NCBI GenBank assembly: GCA_025361385.1
Contig: JANYAJ010000319.1
Coordinates: 1-18,668, forward strand
Source of the DNA: Nitrospira sp.
Lineage (GTDB): Bacteria; Nitrospirota; Nitrospiria; Nitrospirales; Nitrospiraceae
DNA: 18,668 nt
Reading direction: 5' to 3'
Part shown: positions 6,663 to 13,163 of the stretch, piece after piece
Layout: every line of letters starts with the position of its first letter
How positions within the stretch are numbered: position 1 is the stretch's first letter
Notes under the pieces: model-generated
What the model saw: only the letters and a program-made list of their open reading frames with translations
Told to the model about the DNA's origin: nothing
Databases searched by the model: none
Position numbers and translations under genes: made by a program

Positions 6663-7259
6663 TCAGTGGAGGATCGACAGCGCCGTCTTCGCGGTCTGCC
6701 TCACTACGTCGGCCGGTGTGCCGGCTTTGATCATCACAATTGTGCCTTGCATCATCGTCACCAGGACGCGTGCCAGCCCGAGAGGATCTTTGCTTTGCCC
6801 CAGCCCGCCCTCTTGTTTGGCGCGGGTCAGCAGCTTGAAGAATGCTGTTTCCAGCGTCTGAAGTCGTCCCGACACTTTTTTTGCGATATCGTGCTGGTGC
6901 GGGGCCAGCTCCATGGCGGTATTGGCGATGAAACAACCGCGCCGCTGCGGATCGGAGAGCGCGAATTCCACCATGCCCTCGATGAACTGGCGGATCAGAG
7001 GAATGGCCGGACCTGGCTGACTCAACATGGACAGTCTGCTGCCGAGACTGCCGCCAGCGCAATAGAGGTCCATGGCTTTCAAAAATAGTTCGCGTTTGTC
7101 GCCGAAGGTGGCATAGAGGCTGCCCCGATTGATGTCCATCGCGGTGAGCAGATCTTCCATCGAGGTCGCTTCGTAGCCCTTGTGCCAGAAGACCTGCATG
7201 GCTTTCTCAAGCGCCTCATCCGGATTGAATTCTTTCGGGCGAGACATGCGGGCGTCCAT
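6663..7259 (-). CDS. TetR/AcrR-family transcriptional regulator
   Basis: 198 aa from ATG 7259, or 194 from ATG 7247 (MSRPKEFNPDEAL); neither start has a clear Shine-Dalgarno, and the second matches the usual family beginning. The N-terminal HTH is clear: LEKAMQVFWHKGYEATSMED, LLTAMDINRGSLYATFGDKR, then ELFLKAMDLY. The C-terminal ligand domain contains IRQFIEGMVEFALSDPQRRG and CFIANTAMELAP, the pattern of the TetR_C subgroup that responds to small or electrophilic ligands; the Cys in RRGCF is a possible redox or electrophile sensor (inference). It is the first gene of the sigma/DGPF block, 26 nt upstream of the ECF42 gene, so it may control sigma synthesis and its own. Confidence 0.9.
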   Translation of the reverse strand: MDARMSRPKEFNPDEALEKAMQVFWHKGYEATSMEDLLTAMDINRGSLYATFGDKRELFLKAMDLYCAGGSLGSRLSMLSQPGPAIPLIRQFIEGMVEFALSDPQRRGCFIANTAMELAPHQHDIAKKVSGRLQTLETAFFKLLTRAKQEGGLGQSKDPLGLARVLVTMMQGTIVMIKAGTPADVVRQTAKTALSILH

Positions 7260-7275
7260 CCTAATCTTGTCTAGG
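7260..7275 (-). promoter_or_regulatory. Possible TetR operator at its own start (imperfect inverted repeat)
   Basis: Minus-strand CCTAGACAAGATTAGG has matching ends (CCTA...TAGG) and agrees with its own complement at 10 of 16 positions. It directly abuts the TetR start codon and would cover the start point of a promoter formed by TTGATC (7310-7305) and TATTGT (7286-7281) with an 18-nt spacer. Autoregulation through a site here is usual for the family, but the symmetry is modest. Confidence 0.3.
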
Positions 7276-7338
7276 AAACGACAATATCACATACTGGAAC
7301 GATCGATCAATAACGGCTGTTTCGGCATCGATCCGCCT

Positions 7339-7348
7339 TGTCGCGACA
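7339..7348. promoter_or_regulatory. Perfect 10-bp palindrome TGTCGCGACA in the divergent spacer
   Basis: TGTCGCGACA equals its own reverse complement. It lies between the divergent TetR and PilZ genes, just upstream of the candidate promoter at 7361-7389, so it could be an operator. No partner copy was found in the window. Role unknown. Confidence 0.35.
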
Positions 7349-7360
7349 GGATACATATAT

Positions 7361-7389
7361 TTGCGGAACCCTTTTGTTTTCTATACAAT
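7361..7389 (+). promoter_or_regulatory. Candidate sigma-70-type promoter for the PilZ gene
   Basis: TTGCGG (7361-7366), a 17-nt spacer and TACAAT (7384-7389). The -10 differs from TATAAT at one base and the surrounding 7350-7390 stretch is AT-rich compared with neighbours; the -35 keeps only TTG. It would give a leader of about 100 nt before the ATG at 7497. Confidence 0.4.
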
Positions 7390-7496
7390 CGCGCGTGCGG
7401 TGTATTACAACCTCACAGTCGCAGGAATGCCGACAATCCGGTTGGGAGAATGCCGGGCAGGGGCGATGTCATTCGTTGCATAGGTGGAGTTCGCGC

Positions 7497-7934
7497 ATGA
7501 AGCAGATCGTGGAATCGATACGGACGTACGGGAAATCGTTGCTGCGGAAGATAGGCCTGCACATTGCGGAGCCCACCGCGCAGGCAACGGCTTGGCATGG
7601 GATACAGCCTCTTCGGGTTGAACGGCGGCGGGAAACACGTAATCCGAGGATCACGCCTTGTACCTATGGCTTGATGCGATCGGTAGATCGCGATGCCGTC
7701 ACGCTTGAAGAAGGGCAGGGCACGGCGGTGAACGATAGTCCGACCGGATTGCGGCTGCTGCTCGGCGTCGCTCCGTCCAAAGGGCAGCTTCTGGAAATCC
7801 AAACCGGCGATTCAGCGTTCAAAAATGCGATCTGCCTGGCAGAAGTCTGTTGGACGAAACCTCTCAGAAAAGAATCGCAAGGAGTGCTGTACCTTGTCGG
7901 TTGCCGTGTGAACTTCGGGACCACGCACCTCTGA
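7497..7934 (+). CDS. PilZ-domain-like protein (probable c-di-GMP receptor)
   Basis: 145-aa protein. An N-terminal helical segment (residues 1-38) precedes a PilZ-like core: R43-R44-R45-E-T-R48 fits the RxxxR c-di-GMP motif, and N79-D-S81-P-T-G84 fits the (D/N)xSxxG motif about 30 residues later. The rest (LRLLLGVAPSKGQLLEI, AICLAEVCWTKPL, GVLYLVGCRVNFG) follows the PilZ barrel with its Trp and terminal GC-F strand. PilZ proteins bind cyclic di-GMP and change the activity of a partner. The start is ATG 7497 with AGGTGGAG 7 nt upstream; the longer open frame from 7338 has no Shine-Dalgarno and crosses the promoter region. It stands alone, divergent from TetR, with no partner enzyme beside it. 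Confidence 0.75.
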   Translation: MKQIVESIRTYGKSLLRKIGLHIAEPTAQATAWHGIQPLRVERRRETRNPRITPCTYGLMRSVDRDAVTLEEGQGTAVNDSPTGLRLLLGVAPSKGQLLEIQTGDSAFKNAICLAEVCWTKPLRKESQGVLYLVGCRVNFGTTHL

Positions 7935-7979
7935 GGTCGTTGATCTACCCCGTGCATTCTCCCTGGCGTCCTTATGTGG

Positions 7980-8000
7980 CCGGACATGTTCTTTGTCCGG
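7980..8000. terminator. Hairpin after the PilZ gene (possible terminator)
   Basis: CCGGACA, loop TGTTCTT, TGTCCGG: a perfect 7-bp stem with one further G-U closing pair, 45 nt after the PilZ stop. No T-run follows on either strand, so it is not a classic intrinsic terminator. Confidence 0.4.
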
Positions 8001-8059
8001 TCAGGTCGTATGAGATCCTTAAACATCGCACCGATGATCGAACTGCACCCTCTCCTTCT

Positions 8060-8102
8060 CTAGGCCTGGTAGGGTCTCATGTCGTTGTCCTACTGGGACT
8101 AG
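8060..8102. repeat. 14-bp imperfect inverted repeat (hairpin)
   Basis: Left arm CTAGGCCTGGTAGG (8060-8073), 15-nt loop, right arm CCTACTGGGACTAG (8089-8102). Of 14 positions, 11 pair canonically, two are G-U and one is a mismatch. It lies about 140 nt before the DUF6714-like start, and could be a leader structure or a remnant of a palindromic repeat. No T-run follows. Confidence 0.5.
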
Positions 8103-8244
8103 AAGGGCCACCCGTTTGTACTCGGGCTGTGAGAGGGTTGCTCCTCCGCAGGCCGCCCATGTTGGCCTGATATTGCCTCCTTCTGTTCTGTTCAGATAGG
8201 CTTTCCGGGAGACCGTCCTATGTGAAACGCGAAGGGAAGTCGTC

Positions 8245-8889
8245 ATGCTTGACAGGCAACGGGTTATCGGCCGTATCAGGCAGGCCTTTCGCGACACTGA
8301 GCATCCCGGAGACGTATTTCTGCAGGGCAGTCACGAGGGCTGTGAGCCGGGCGAGCCGGTTGCCCCGTTCATGGGCATCGCCGATTGGTCGCAGCTCGAT
8401 CCTGCGATTCTCGATGCGAGCTACACCGCGCTCAGTTTCTTTTCCGAAGGGGGCTTTCGGTATTTCCTGCCGGCCTATCTGGTCGCCGATTTGGAAGAGC
8501 GGTTGCAGACTGCCGATCCGGTATTTCACCTTACGAATGGCTTCTCCGATAGAGTCGTCACGCTTCCCGCAGGGCGGCGCGTCTACAAAAAGACGGTCGG
8601 TAAATCGGCGTTCGTGAATCTGCTGCGGTATGGGGCGATGAGCTGGCGGGATCATGCGCGCCGGCAGCCCTCCGTTTTCACTAGAGAGGAAGCCGGGGCC
8701 ATTGTGGCCTATCTGGAATATAAACGGGACCAGGACTCCCACGGGCTCAATGCAGAAGACATCAATGCGGCCCTCGACAGTTTCTGGCGGGACCGGGCTG
8801 CGACGGGACCCACGCATCAAGCCATGAGGCAGCATCTCAAGGAAGAAGCCGAGTATCTGAAAGAGATCGGTGGCGGAACGAGTGACTAA
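8245..8889 (+). CDS. DUF6714-like protein, first gene of the methyltransferase operon
   Basis: 214-aa soluble protein with no signal peptide or membrane segment. It begins with a helix (DRQRVIGRIRQAF) and then shows the pattern I associate with DUF6714: PGDVFLQGSHEGCEPGE, W-SQLDPAILDASYTALSFFS, and the well-conserved GGFRYFLPAYL at residues 70-79. The C-terminus is charged and helical (LKEEAEYLKEI). Function of the family is unknown. The start is ATG 8245 after AAGGGAAG. A long open frame on the opposite strand (8218-9642) is discarded because it covers this gene and the methyltransferase. The next gene starts 15 nt after its stop, so the two share a transcript. Confidence 0.7.
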   Translation: MLDRQRVIGRIRQAFRDTEHPGDVFLQGSHEGCEPGEPVAPFMGIADWSQLDPAILDASYTALSFFSEGGFRYFLPAYLVADLEERLQTADPVFHLTNGFSDRVVTLPAGRRVYKKTVGKSAFVNLLRYGAMSWRDHARRQPSVFTREEAGAIVAYLEYKRDQDSHGLNAEDINAALDSFWRDRAATGPTHQAMRQHLKEEAEYLKEIGGGTSD

Positions 8890-8891
8890 AA

Positions 8892-8899
8892 AAGGAGGG
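8892..8899 (+). promoter_or_regulatory. Strong Shine-Dalgarno that fixes the GTG start of the methyltransferase
   Basis: AAGGAGGG followed by a 5-nt spacer (ATACA) and GTG at 8905. No ATG in frame lies nearby, so this site decides the start. Confidence 0.8.
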
Positions 8900-8904
8900 A
8901 TACA

Positions 8905-9918
8905 GTGGCCATACATCGATTGACTCCGGCGAAGATCATGCAACTCGGCGCAGGGTTTATGGGTTCGAAAACGCTGCTGAGCGCGATTGAACTTGGTCTC
9001 TTCACCGAGCTTGCGAAGGGCCCGAAGACACTGGAGGCCTTGACGTCGCGGCTGGATTTGCATGTCCGCAGCGCGCACGACTTCTTCGACGCGCTGGTCG
9101 CGCTCGGCATGTTGAAACGGACCGGGACACGCTACGCCAATACACCGGAGACCGCGCTGTTCCTCGATCGGAACAAGCCGTCGTACATGGGCGGCATTTT
9201 GGAAATGGCGAATGCGCGACTGTACCCCTTCTGGGGCACGCTGACAGACGGTCTCCGTACCGGCCAACCGCAGAACGAGGTCAAGACCGGCGGAGACTTT
9301 TTCGGCACGCTCTACGCCGACCCCCAAAGGCTGCAGGGATTTCTCAAGGCCATGACCGGCCTCAGCATCGGCACCGCACAGATCATCGCCAAGAAGTTTC
9401 CCTGGAAAAAGTATAAGACGTTTGTGGACGTTGGTTGCGCTCAAGGTGGTGTGGCGGTCGAAATCGCGCTCGCGCACAAGCATCTGACGGGCGGGGGGAT
9501 GGATTTGCCGGTCGTGCAGCCTGTGTTCGAAGCCTATGCACGGGAGCGGGGCGTCGCGCAGCGGCTGCGCTTTCACTCCGGAAATTTCTTCAAGGATCCT
9601 TTGCCAACGTGCGACGTGATCATCATGGGGCATATCCTTCACGACTGGAACCTGGACGAGAAGAGGCTGCTCCTGCGCAAGGCTTATGAGTCGCTATCCC
9701 CGAAGGGTGCGATCATCGTCCACGAAGCTCTCATCGACGACGCGCGGAAGCAGAATGCGTTCGGGCTGCTCATGAGCCTCAATATGCTTATCGAAACCCC
9801 TGGCGGGTTCGACTTCACCGGTGCGGATTGCCGGAAGTGGATGAAAGAGGCCGGGTTCAAGCGGACGCAGGTTGCCCGCCTGGCCGGACCGGACGGCATG
9901 GTCGTGGGATTCAAGTGA
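8905..9918 (+). CDS. O-methyltransferase-like SAM-dependent methyltransferase (dimerisation domain plus class I fold)
   Basis: 337 aa from GTG 8905. Residues 8-90 form a winged-helix dimerisation domain ([40 protein letters not shown]), as in acetylserotonin/hydroxyneurosporene/CrtF-type O-methyltransferases. The class I SAM fold follows: motif [17 protein letters not shown] (173-188), acidic residue in [26 protein letters not shown], and [10 protein letters not shown] with His246 in the position of the catalytic base. Two-domain architecture and length are normal for the family. The acceptor is likely a phenol, enol or other hydroxyl of a small molecule, but this is not readable from sequence. 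The gene overlaps the next by GTGA. Confidence 0.88.
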   Translation: MAIHRLTPAKIMQLGAGFMGSKTLLSAIELGLFTELAKGPKTLEALTSRLDLHVRSAHDFFDALVALGMLKRTGTRYANTPETALFLDRNKPSYMGGILEMANARLYPFWGTLTDGLRTGQPQNEVKTGGDFFGTLYADPQRLQGFLKAMTGLSIGTAQIIAKKFPWKKYKTFVDVGCAQGGVAVEIALAHKHLTGGGMDLPVVQPVFEAYARERGVAQRLRFHSGNFFKDPLPTCDVIIMGHILHDWNLDEKRLLLRKAYESLSPKGAIIVHEALIDDARKQNAFGLLMSLNMLIETPGGFDFTGADCRKWMKEAGFKRTQVARLAGPDGMVVGFK

Positions 9919-10859
9919 GTGCTACCTGGGCCAATAGGGCCACGCTCTTACTGATTGCGGCTATGACTCTCGTGCTGGCTGCTTGCAGCCAGTTCGAGCC
10001 ACGCGACAAGCGGTTCTACTACCGGGCTTTGTGGAACTTCTCGCTACGCGAGGATCTGGCCGAACTCGACAGTGAGTTCAACGGTGTCGATTTCGGCCAT
10101 TCCAATTTGTACGAAAATCTCCTCCTGACCGGCGGCAAGGACGTCCCGGCTATTGAAGACCGGGCCCGCAAAGAAACGCTGGCCTTCATCGCGACTAAGC
10201 CCCGCATCAATCCCAACGAGGAGGCCATTGCTCCGACCTACATGAAGCTGGCCTGGCGCGCGCAGAATACCTTCGACGAAGCCCATGCCCTGCATCGCGC
10301 CACCTACGACATCGTCGTTTCGGACGAGCCGGACAAAGACCGCGCGATTCGAAATGTGCTGGCGTACTACCAGGAGAGTGCTTACGCCATCACGGCCAAA
10401 CGGCTGGACCATCATCGCCTCGATCAATTTCCCTATTCCAAGACGTTCCGTACCCGGTTCCCGTTCTTCAATGCCACGATCTGGTCGTATCACTATCTGC
10501 AAGTCGCCGTGTACGATCCCCTGCAGGCCGCGCCCGATCTCGCCGCGAAGACGCAGGCGGTGCGGCCTATTCTCACGACCTATCACCGCTATCTCGAGCA
10601 GCCGCCTGTAGCCTGGACCTTCATGCCCCTCACCGCGGAGTTAAGCCCTGCGTTTGCCGCCCGCTATCCGGAGATCGCCAATGTCTTCGACAACCTCCAT
10701 ATGCTGCACGACAACATCAGCGACATCCTCGCGTGCGAACAGTTGTCGACCTGGGACGCGAAGCGGACGGAGATCTATCGCGTGCTGAATGCCTATTATC
10801 TGGCGAGCGCCGACGCGACCAATCCGATGATTGTCAAAGACCAGGAGCACCACCATTGA
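9915..10859 (+). CDS. 314-aa lipoprotein, unknown function
   Basis: Begins at GTG 9915, which shares GTGA with the methyltransferase stop. The N-terminus ([20 protein letters not shown] then LAAC, Cys24) is a clear lipoprotein signal. The mature protein (about 290 aa) is rich in aromatic residues and His, with [69 protein letters not shown] and a terminal HHH. Much of it looks alpha-helical. I do not recognise the family. The scattered His/Glu/Asp (HHHR, HYLQV, H-MLHD) make metal binding possible, but that is inference. It is followed by an outer-membrane barrel gene with TTGA overlap, so both likely work at the outer membrane. Confidence 0.85.
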   Translation: MSATWANRATLLLIAAMTLVLAACSQFEPRDKRFYYRALWNFSLREDLAELDSEFNGVDFGHSNLYENLLLTGGKDVPAIEDRARKETLAFIATKPRINPNEEAIAPTYMKLAWRAQNTFDEAHALHRATYDIVVSDEPDKDRAIRNVLAYYQESAYAITAKRLDHHRLDQFPYSKTFRTRFPFFNATIWSYHYLQVAVYDPLQAAPDLAAKTQAVRPILTTYHRYLEQPPVAWTFMPLTAELSPAFAARYPEIANVFDNLHMLHDNISDILACEQLSTWDAKRTEIYRVLNAYYLASADATNPMIVKDQEHHH

Positions 10860-11641
10860 ATCGAGTCGCTGTGCACCTAATCCGACAGATCGTCGTCCTT
10901 GTCTTCATGCTCGTGCCTCTGCCGAGCTTCGCCCTGGATCACGATAATCTCGATCCGAACCGGCCGATCGGGATGGAAGACGCCTATGCGATTCCGAAGG
11001 GAGAAATCGGCATGGAAGGCGGCGTGCGTTTCAACGATCGGCGGGAGGGCCGCACGCGCGTTACCTTCCAACCGCAGATTATCTACGGTGCCTTCGACAA
11101 CGCACAGATCGAAATCCAGGGCGACCTCATGACCGAGCCGAATACCCTCGTCGGCGCGACCAAGTCCGGGGATCTGCATCTGGGCCTGCTCTACAACTTC
11201 AATACGGAAACGTTGCAGCTGCCGGCCATGGCCCTGCGCGTCGAGGCGGATCTCCCCACTGGCGTGAACTCCAAAGGGGTGGATACCCAGGTCACCGGCA
11301 TCCTTACGCGCTCGTTCGGGAGGCTCCGCGCGCATCTCAATGCGGGTTACACCATTTTGGGTTCGCCACAGGGGCAGGAGCGGCCGGGCGCCTATCGGGC
11401 CGTGGCAGCCGTGAGTTATCCGTTAGGTTATCCCGACAGTTTCCGAGATACGCTGATCGCCAGCATCTACACGAGGCAGTCAGACCAGCGAGGCCAACGC
11501 AACAACACGGGATGTGAAATCGGCCTGCGCCATCAGCTCACCTCGCGCGTCGTGCTCGACGCAGGGCTCGGCACCGAATTCTATGGGCCGACCGATCGGG
11601 CTGCGTTGCTGGGAACCGTGGGGGTTTCCGTCGGCTTCTGA
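10856..11641 (+). CDS. Outer-membrane beta-barrel protein (transporter/MetA-pathway-of-phenol-degradation type)
   Basis: 261 aa from TTG 10856, which overlaps the lipoprotein stop as TTGA and has AGGAG 8 nt upstream; no ATG gives a full signal peptide. Residues 1-26 are a Sec signal peptide (cleavage after SFA). The mature part begins with DHDNLDPNRPIGMEDAYAIP and alternates short amphipathic strands with turns (GVRFNDRREG, IIYGAFDNAQIEIQGDLM, LRVEADLPTGVNSK), ending VGVSVGF with the terminal Phe used in outer-membrane protein assembly. This resembles the Phenol_MetA_deg / YddL-like barrel group annotated as 'transporter'. The partner lipoprotein gene is immediately upstream. Confidence 0.8.
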   Translation: MNRVAVHLIRQIVVLVFMLVPLPSFALDHDNLDPNRPIGMEDAYAIPKGEIGMEGGVRFNDRREGRTRVTFQPQIIYGAFDNAQIEIQGDLMTEPNTLVGATKSGDLHLGLLYNFNTETLQLPAMALRVEADLPTGVNSKGVDTQVTGILTRSFGRLRAHLNAGYTILGSPQGQERPGAYRAVAAVSYPLGYPDSFRDTLIASIYTRQSDQRGQRNNTGCEIGLRHQLTSRVVLDAGLGTEFYGPTDRAALLGTVGVSVGF

Positions 11642-11699
11642 TCCTCGCAGGATGACCCATCTGGCGGATCTTTTCCTCATCCTGCTAGAATCTCCCGCC

Positions 11700-12434
11700 A
11701 TGTCGGCCGAAACCTTTACCGCGCACGTTGAATCGGTTACGCATCTCACGCAGGACGTGTGTGAGCTCGATCTGCGATTGATCGAGCCGAAGGCCATCAC
11801 ATTCAAGCCCGGTCAATTCATCTCCTTCGAAATGCCGCATCTGCAGACCGGCCGTCTCATGACGCGGGCCTATTCCATCGCCTCGCAGCCCAGTCGCCCC
11901 GACGTCATCACACTACTGTTCAACCTCGTGCCGGGCGGAGCCGGCTCAGGATTTCTGTTCGACCTCAAGGTGGGGGATAAGACATCCTTCAAGGGACCGG
12001 CGGGGAGTTTCTACCTCCGGGAGGATCCGGGGCGCGATCTCCTGTTCATCGCCAACGGCACCGGCATCACGCCGATCCGATCCATGTTGCTGGCGAATGC
12101 AGAGCGTCCCGATCCGAGGCCTGCGACCCTATTCTGGGGGCTGCGGAGCCAGCGGGACCTGTATTATCAGCATGAGTTGGCCGAATTGGCTAAGCGGATT
12201 CCGACTCTGACCGTCGTCACGACATTGTCCCGTCCTGAGCCTGGCTGGCCGGGTCCCTCAGGCCGCGTCCTCCGATTGATTGAAGAGCGAATCGCGTCAG
12301 TCAAGGATCTGGCGGTCTATCTCTGTGGGAATAGCGCCATGATCGCCGAGGCCAAGACATTGCTGCAGCAAAAAGGCCTCTGCCCCATCTATCGAGAAAA
12401 GTACTACGACGATACAGGCTCGACCGAGGACTGA
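11700..12434 (+). CDS. Flavin-dependent NAD(P)H oxidoreductase (ferredoxin-NADP reductase-like, FAD_binding_6/NAD_binding_1)
   Basis: 244 aa. The FAD domain contains FKPGQFISFEMP and R56-A-Y-S (the RxYS flavin motif); the NAD(P) domain contains FIANGTGITPIRSML (GTGxxP) and YLCGNSAMI (C209-G-N), ending with EKYYD. There is no 2Fe-2S domain, so electrons must pass to a separate acceptor. It resembles Fpr/CysJ-like ferredoxin(flavodoxin)-NADP reductases or a phenol-hydroxylase reductase. ATG 11700 is chosen because the domain begins there; ATG 11652 gives a longer N-terminus (MTHLADLFLILLES) with no Shine-Dalgarno either. A TAGAAT at 11686-11691 lies only 8 nt before ATG 11700. The SDR gene starts 9 nt downstream. 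Confidence 0.85.
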   Translation: MSAETFTAHVESVTHLTQDVCELDLRLIEPKAITFKPGQFISFEMPHLQTGRLMTRAYSIASQPSRPDVITLLFNLVPGGAGSGFLFDLKVGDKTSFKGPAGSFYLREDPGRDLLFIANGTGITPIRSMLLANAERPDPRPATLFWGLRSQRDLYYQHELAELAKRIPTLTVVTTLSRPEPGWPGPSGRVLRLIEERIASVKDLAVYLCGNSAMIAEAKTLLQQKGLCPIYREKYYDDTGSTED

Positions 12435-12443
12435 AGAGACGAT

Positions 12444-13163
12444 ATGCACCGGCTCAAAGATAAAGTTGCGATTGTGACAGGCAGCAGTAGCGGTATTGGC
12501 AAGGCGATCGCGTTACGGTTTGGAGCCGAAGGGGCGAAAGTCGTCGTGACGGCCAGGCGGATGGCGCTCTGTGAACAGACGGTTGCGCAGATCGTGAAAG
12601 AGGGGAGCGAGGCTTGGGCCATTCAGACCGATGTGGCCGACGAGCGTCAGGTGGAACTACTGATCGAGCAAACCGTGAAGCGGTACGGGCGGCTGGATAT
12701 TCTCGTCAACAACGCCGGAATCTTCGGCGGCAAGCGCCTCGCGGACACGACGACGAAGGATTTCGACGCGGTGATGAACATCAATTTGCGCGGCACGTTT
12801 TTCTGTTGCCGGGCGGTGTTCCCGCAGATGAAGCAGCAGGGCGGAGGCACCATCATCAATATGTCGAGCGTCGCTGGATTACAGGCCTGGGCCGGCACCG
12901 GCGCCTATAGTGCCTCGAAGCACGGGGTTCAGGCGTTGACAAAATCGCTGGCCGACGAAGGCCGGCCCTATCACATTAAAGTCAGCGCCATCTGTCCCGG
13001 CGGTGTGGCCGACGAACTCGTGGATGCGTCAGCGGAGGATAGGCTCAGGAGCGAGAAGATCGATCCCTTCGATGTCGCAGAAACCGCCGTTTATCTGGCG
13101 ACCCTGGGACAATATTCTGTGGTGCATCAGATCGTCATCGATCGACTGGGCGCCGACTGGTGA
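12444..13163 (+). CDS. Short-chain dehydrogenase/reductase (SDR)
   Basis: 239-aa classical SDR. Cofactor motif TGSSSGIG (residues 12-19) with R38-R39 after the second strand, which favours NADP(H); NNAG at 89-92; catalytic Ser142, Tyr155 and Lys159 (YSASK). The C-terminal cofactor segment (CPGGVAD at 184-190) is intact, and the protein ends IDRLGADW. Length and all motifs are normal, so it should reduce or oxidise a carbonyl/alcohol on a small molecule; the substrate is unknown. Upstream spacing is 9 nt from the reductase gene with a weak GAAGAGA, and its stop overlaps the MFS start as GTGA. Confidence 0.92.
   Translation: MHRLKDKVAIVTGSSSGIGKAIALRFGAEGAKVVVTARRMALCEQTVAQIVKEGSEAWAIQTDVADERQVELLIEQTVKRYGRLDILVNNAGIFGGKRLADTTTKDFDAVMNINLRGTFFCCRAVFPQMKQQGGGTIINMSSVAGLQAWAGTGAYSASKHGVQALTKSLADEGRPYHIKVSAICPGGVADELVDASAEDRLRSEKIDPFDVAETAVYLATLGQYSVVHQIVIDRLGADW

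Larger units (their letters stand above)
7935..8244. other. 310-nt gene-free region with two hairpins
   Basis: No credible reading frame on either strand. It holds the two inverted repeats listed separately (7980-8000 and 8060-8102), then a pyrimidine-rich stretch and the Shine-Dalgarno AAGGGAAG of the next gene. It could be an untranslated leader of the downstream operon or a small RNA locus; no promoter is convincing. Confidence 0.5.

Noticed and set aside
5935..6861. 308-aa open frame on the plus strand
   Set aside because: It is antisense to the sigma factor and TetR genes, with no family pattern and no Shine-Dalgarno.
6637..7062. Extension of the sigma factor to a 573-aa protein
   Set aside because: The extra 142 residues overlap the TetR gene in another frame and precede the usual sigma region 2 start.
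7935..8244. Riboswitch in the leader of the DUF6714-like gene
   Set aside because: Two hairpins are visible, but no conserved core of a known riboswitch class could be recognised, and no antiterminator arrangement is present.
8218..9642. 474-aa open frame on the minus strand
   Set aside because: It covers the DUF6714-like gene and the methyltransferase on the other strand; those show conserved motifs, a strong Shine-Dalgarno and operon spacing, whereas this frame shows none.
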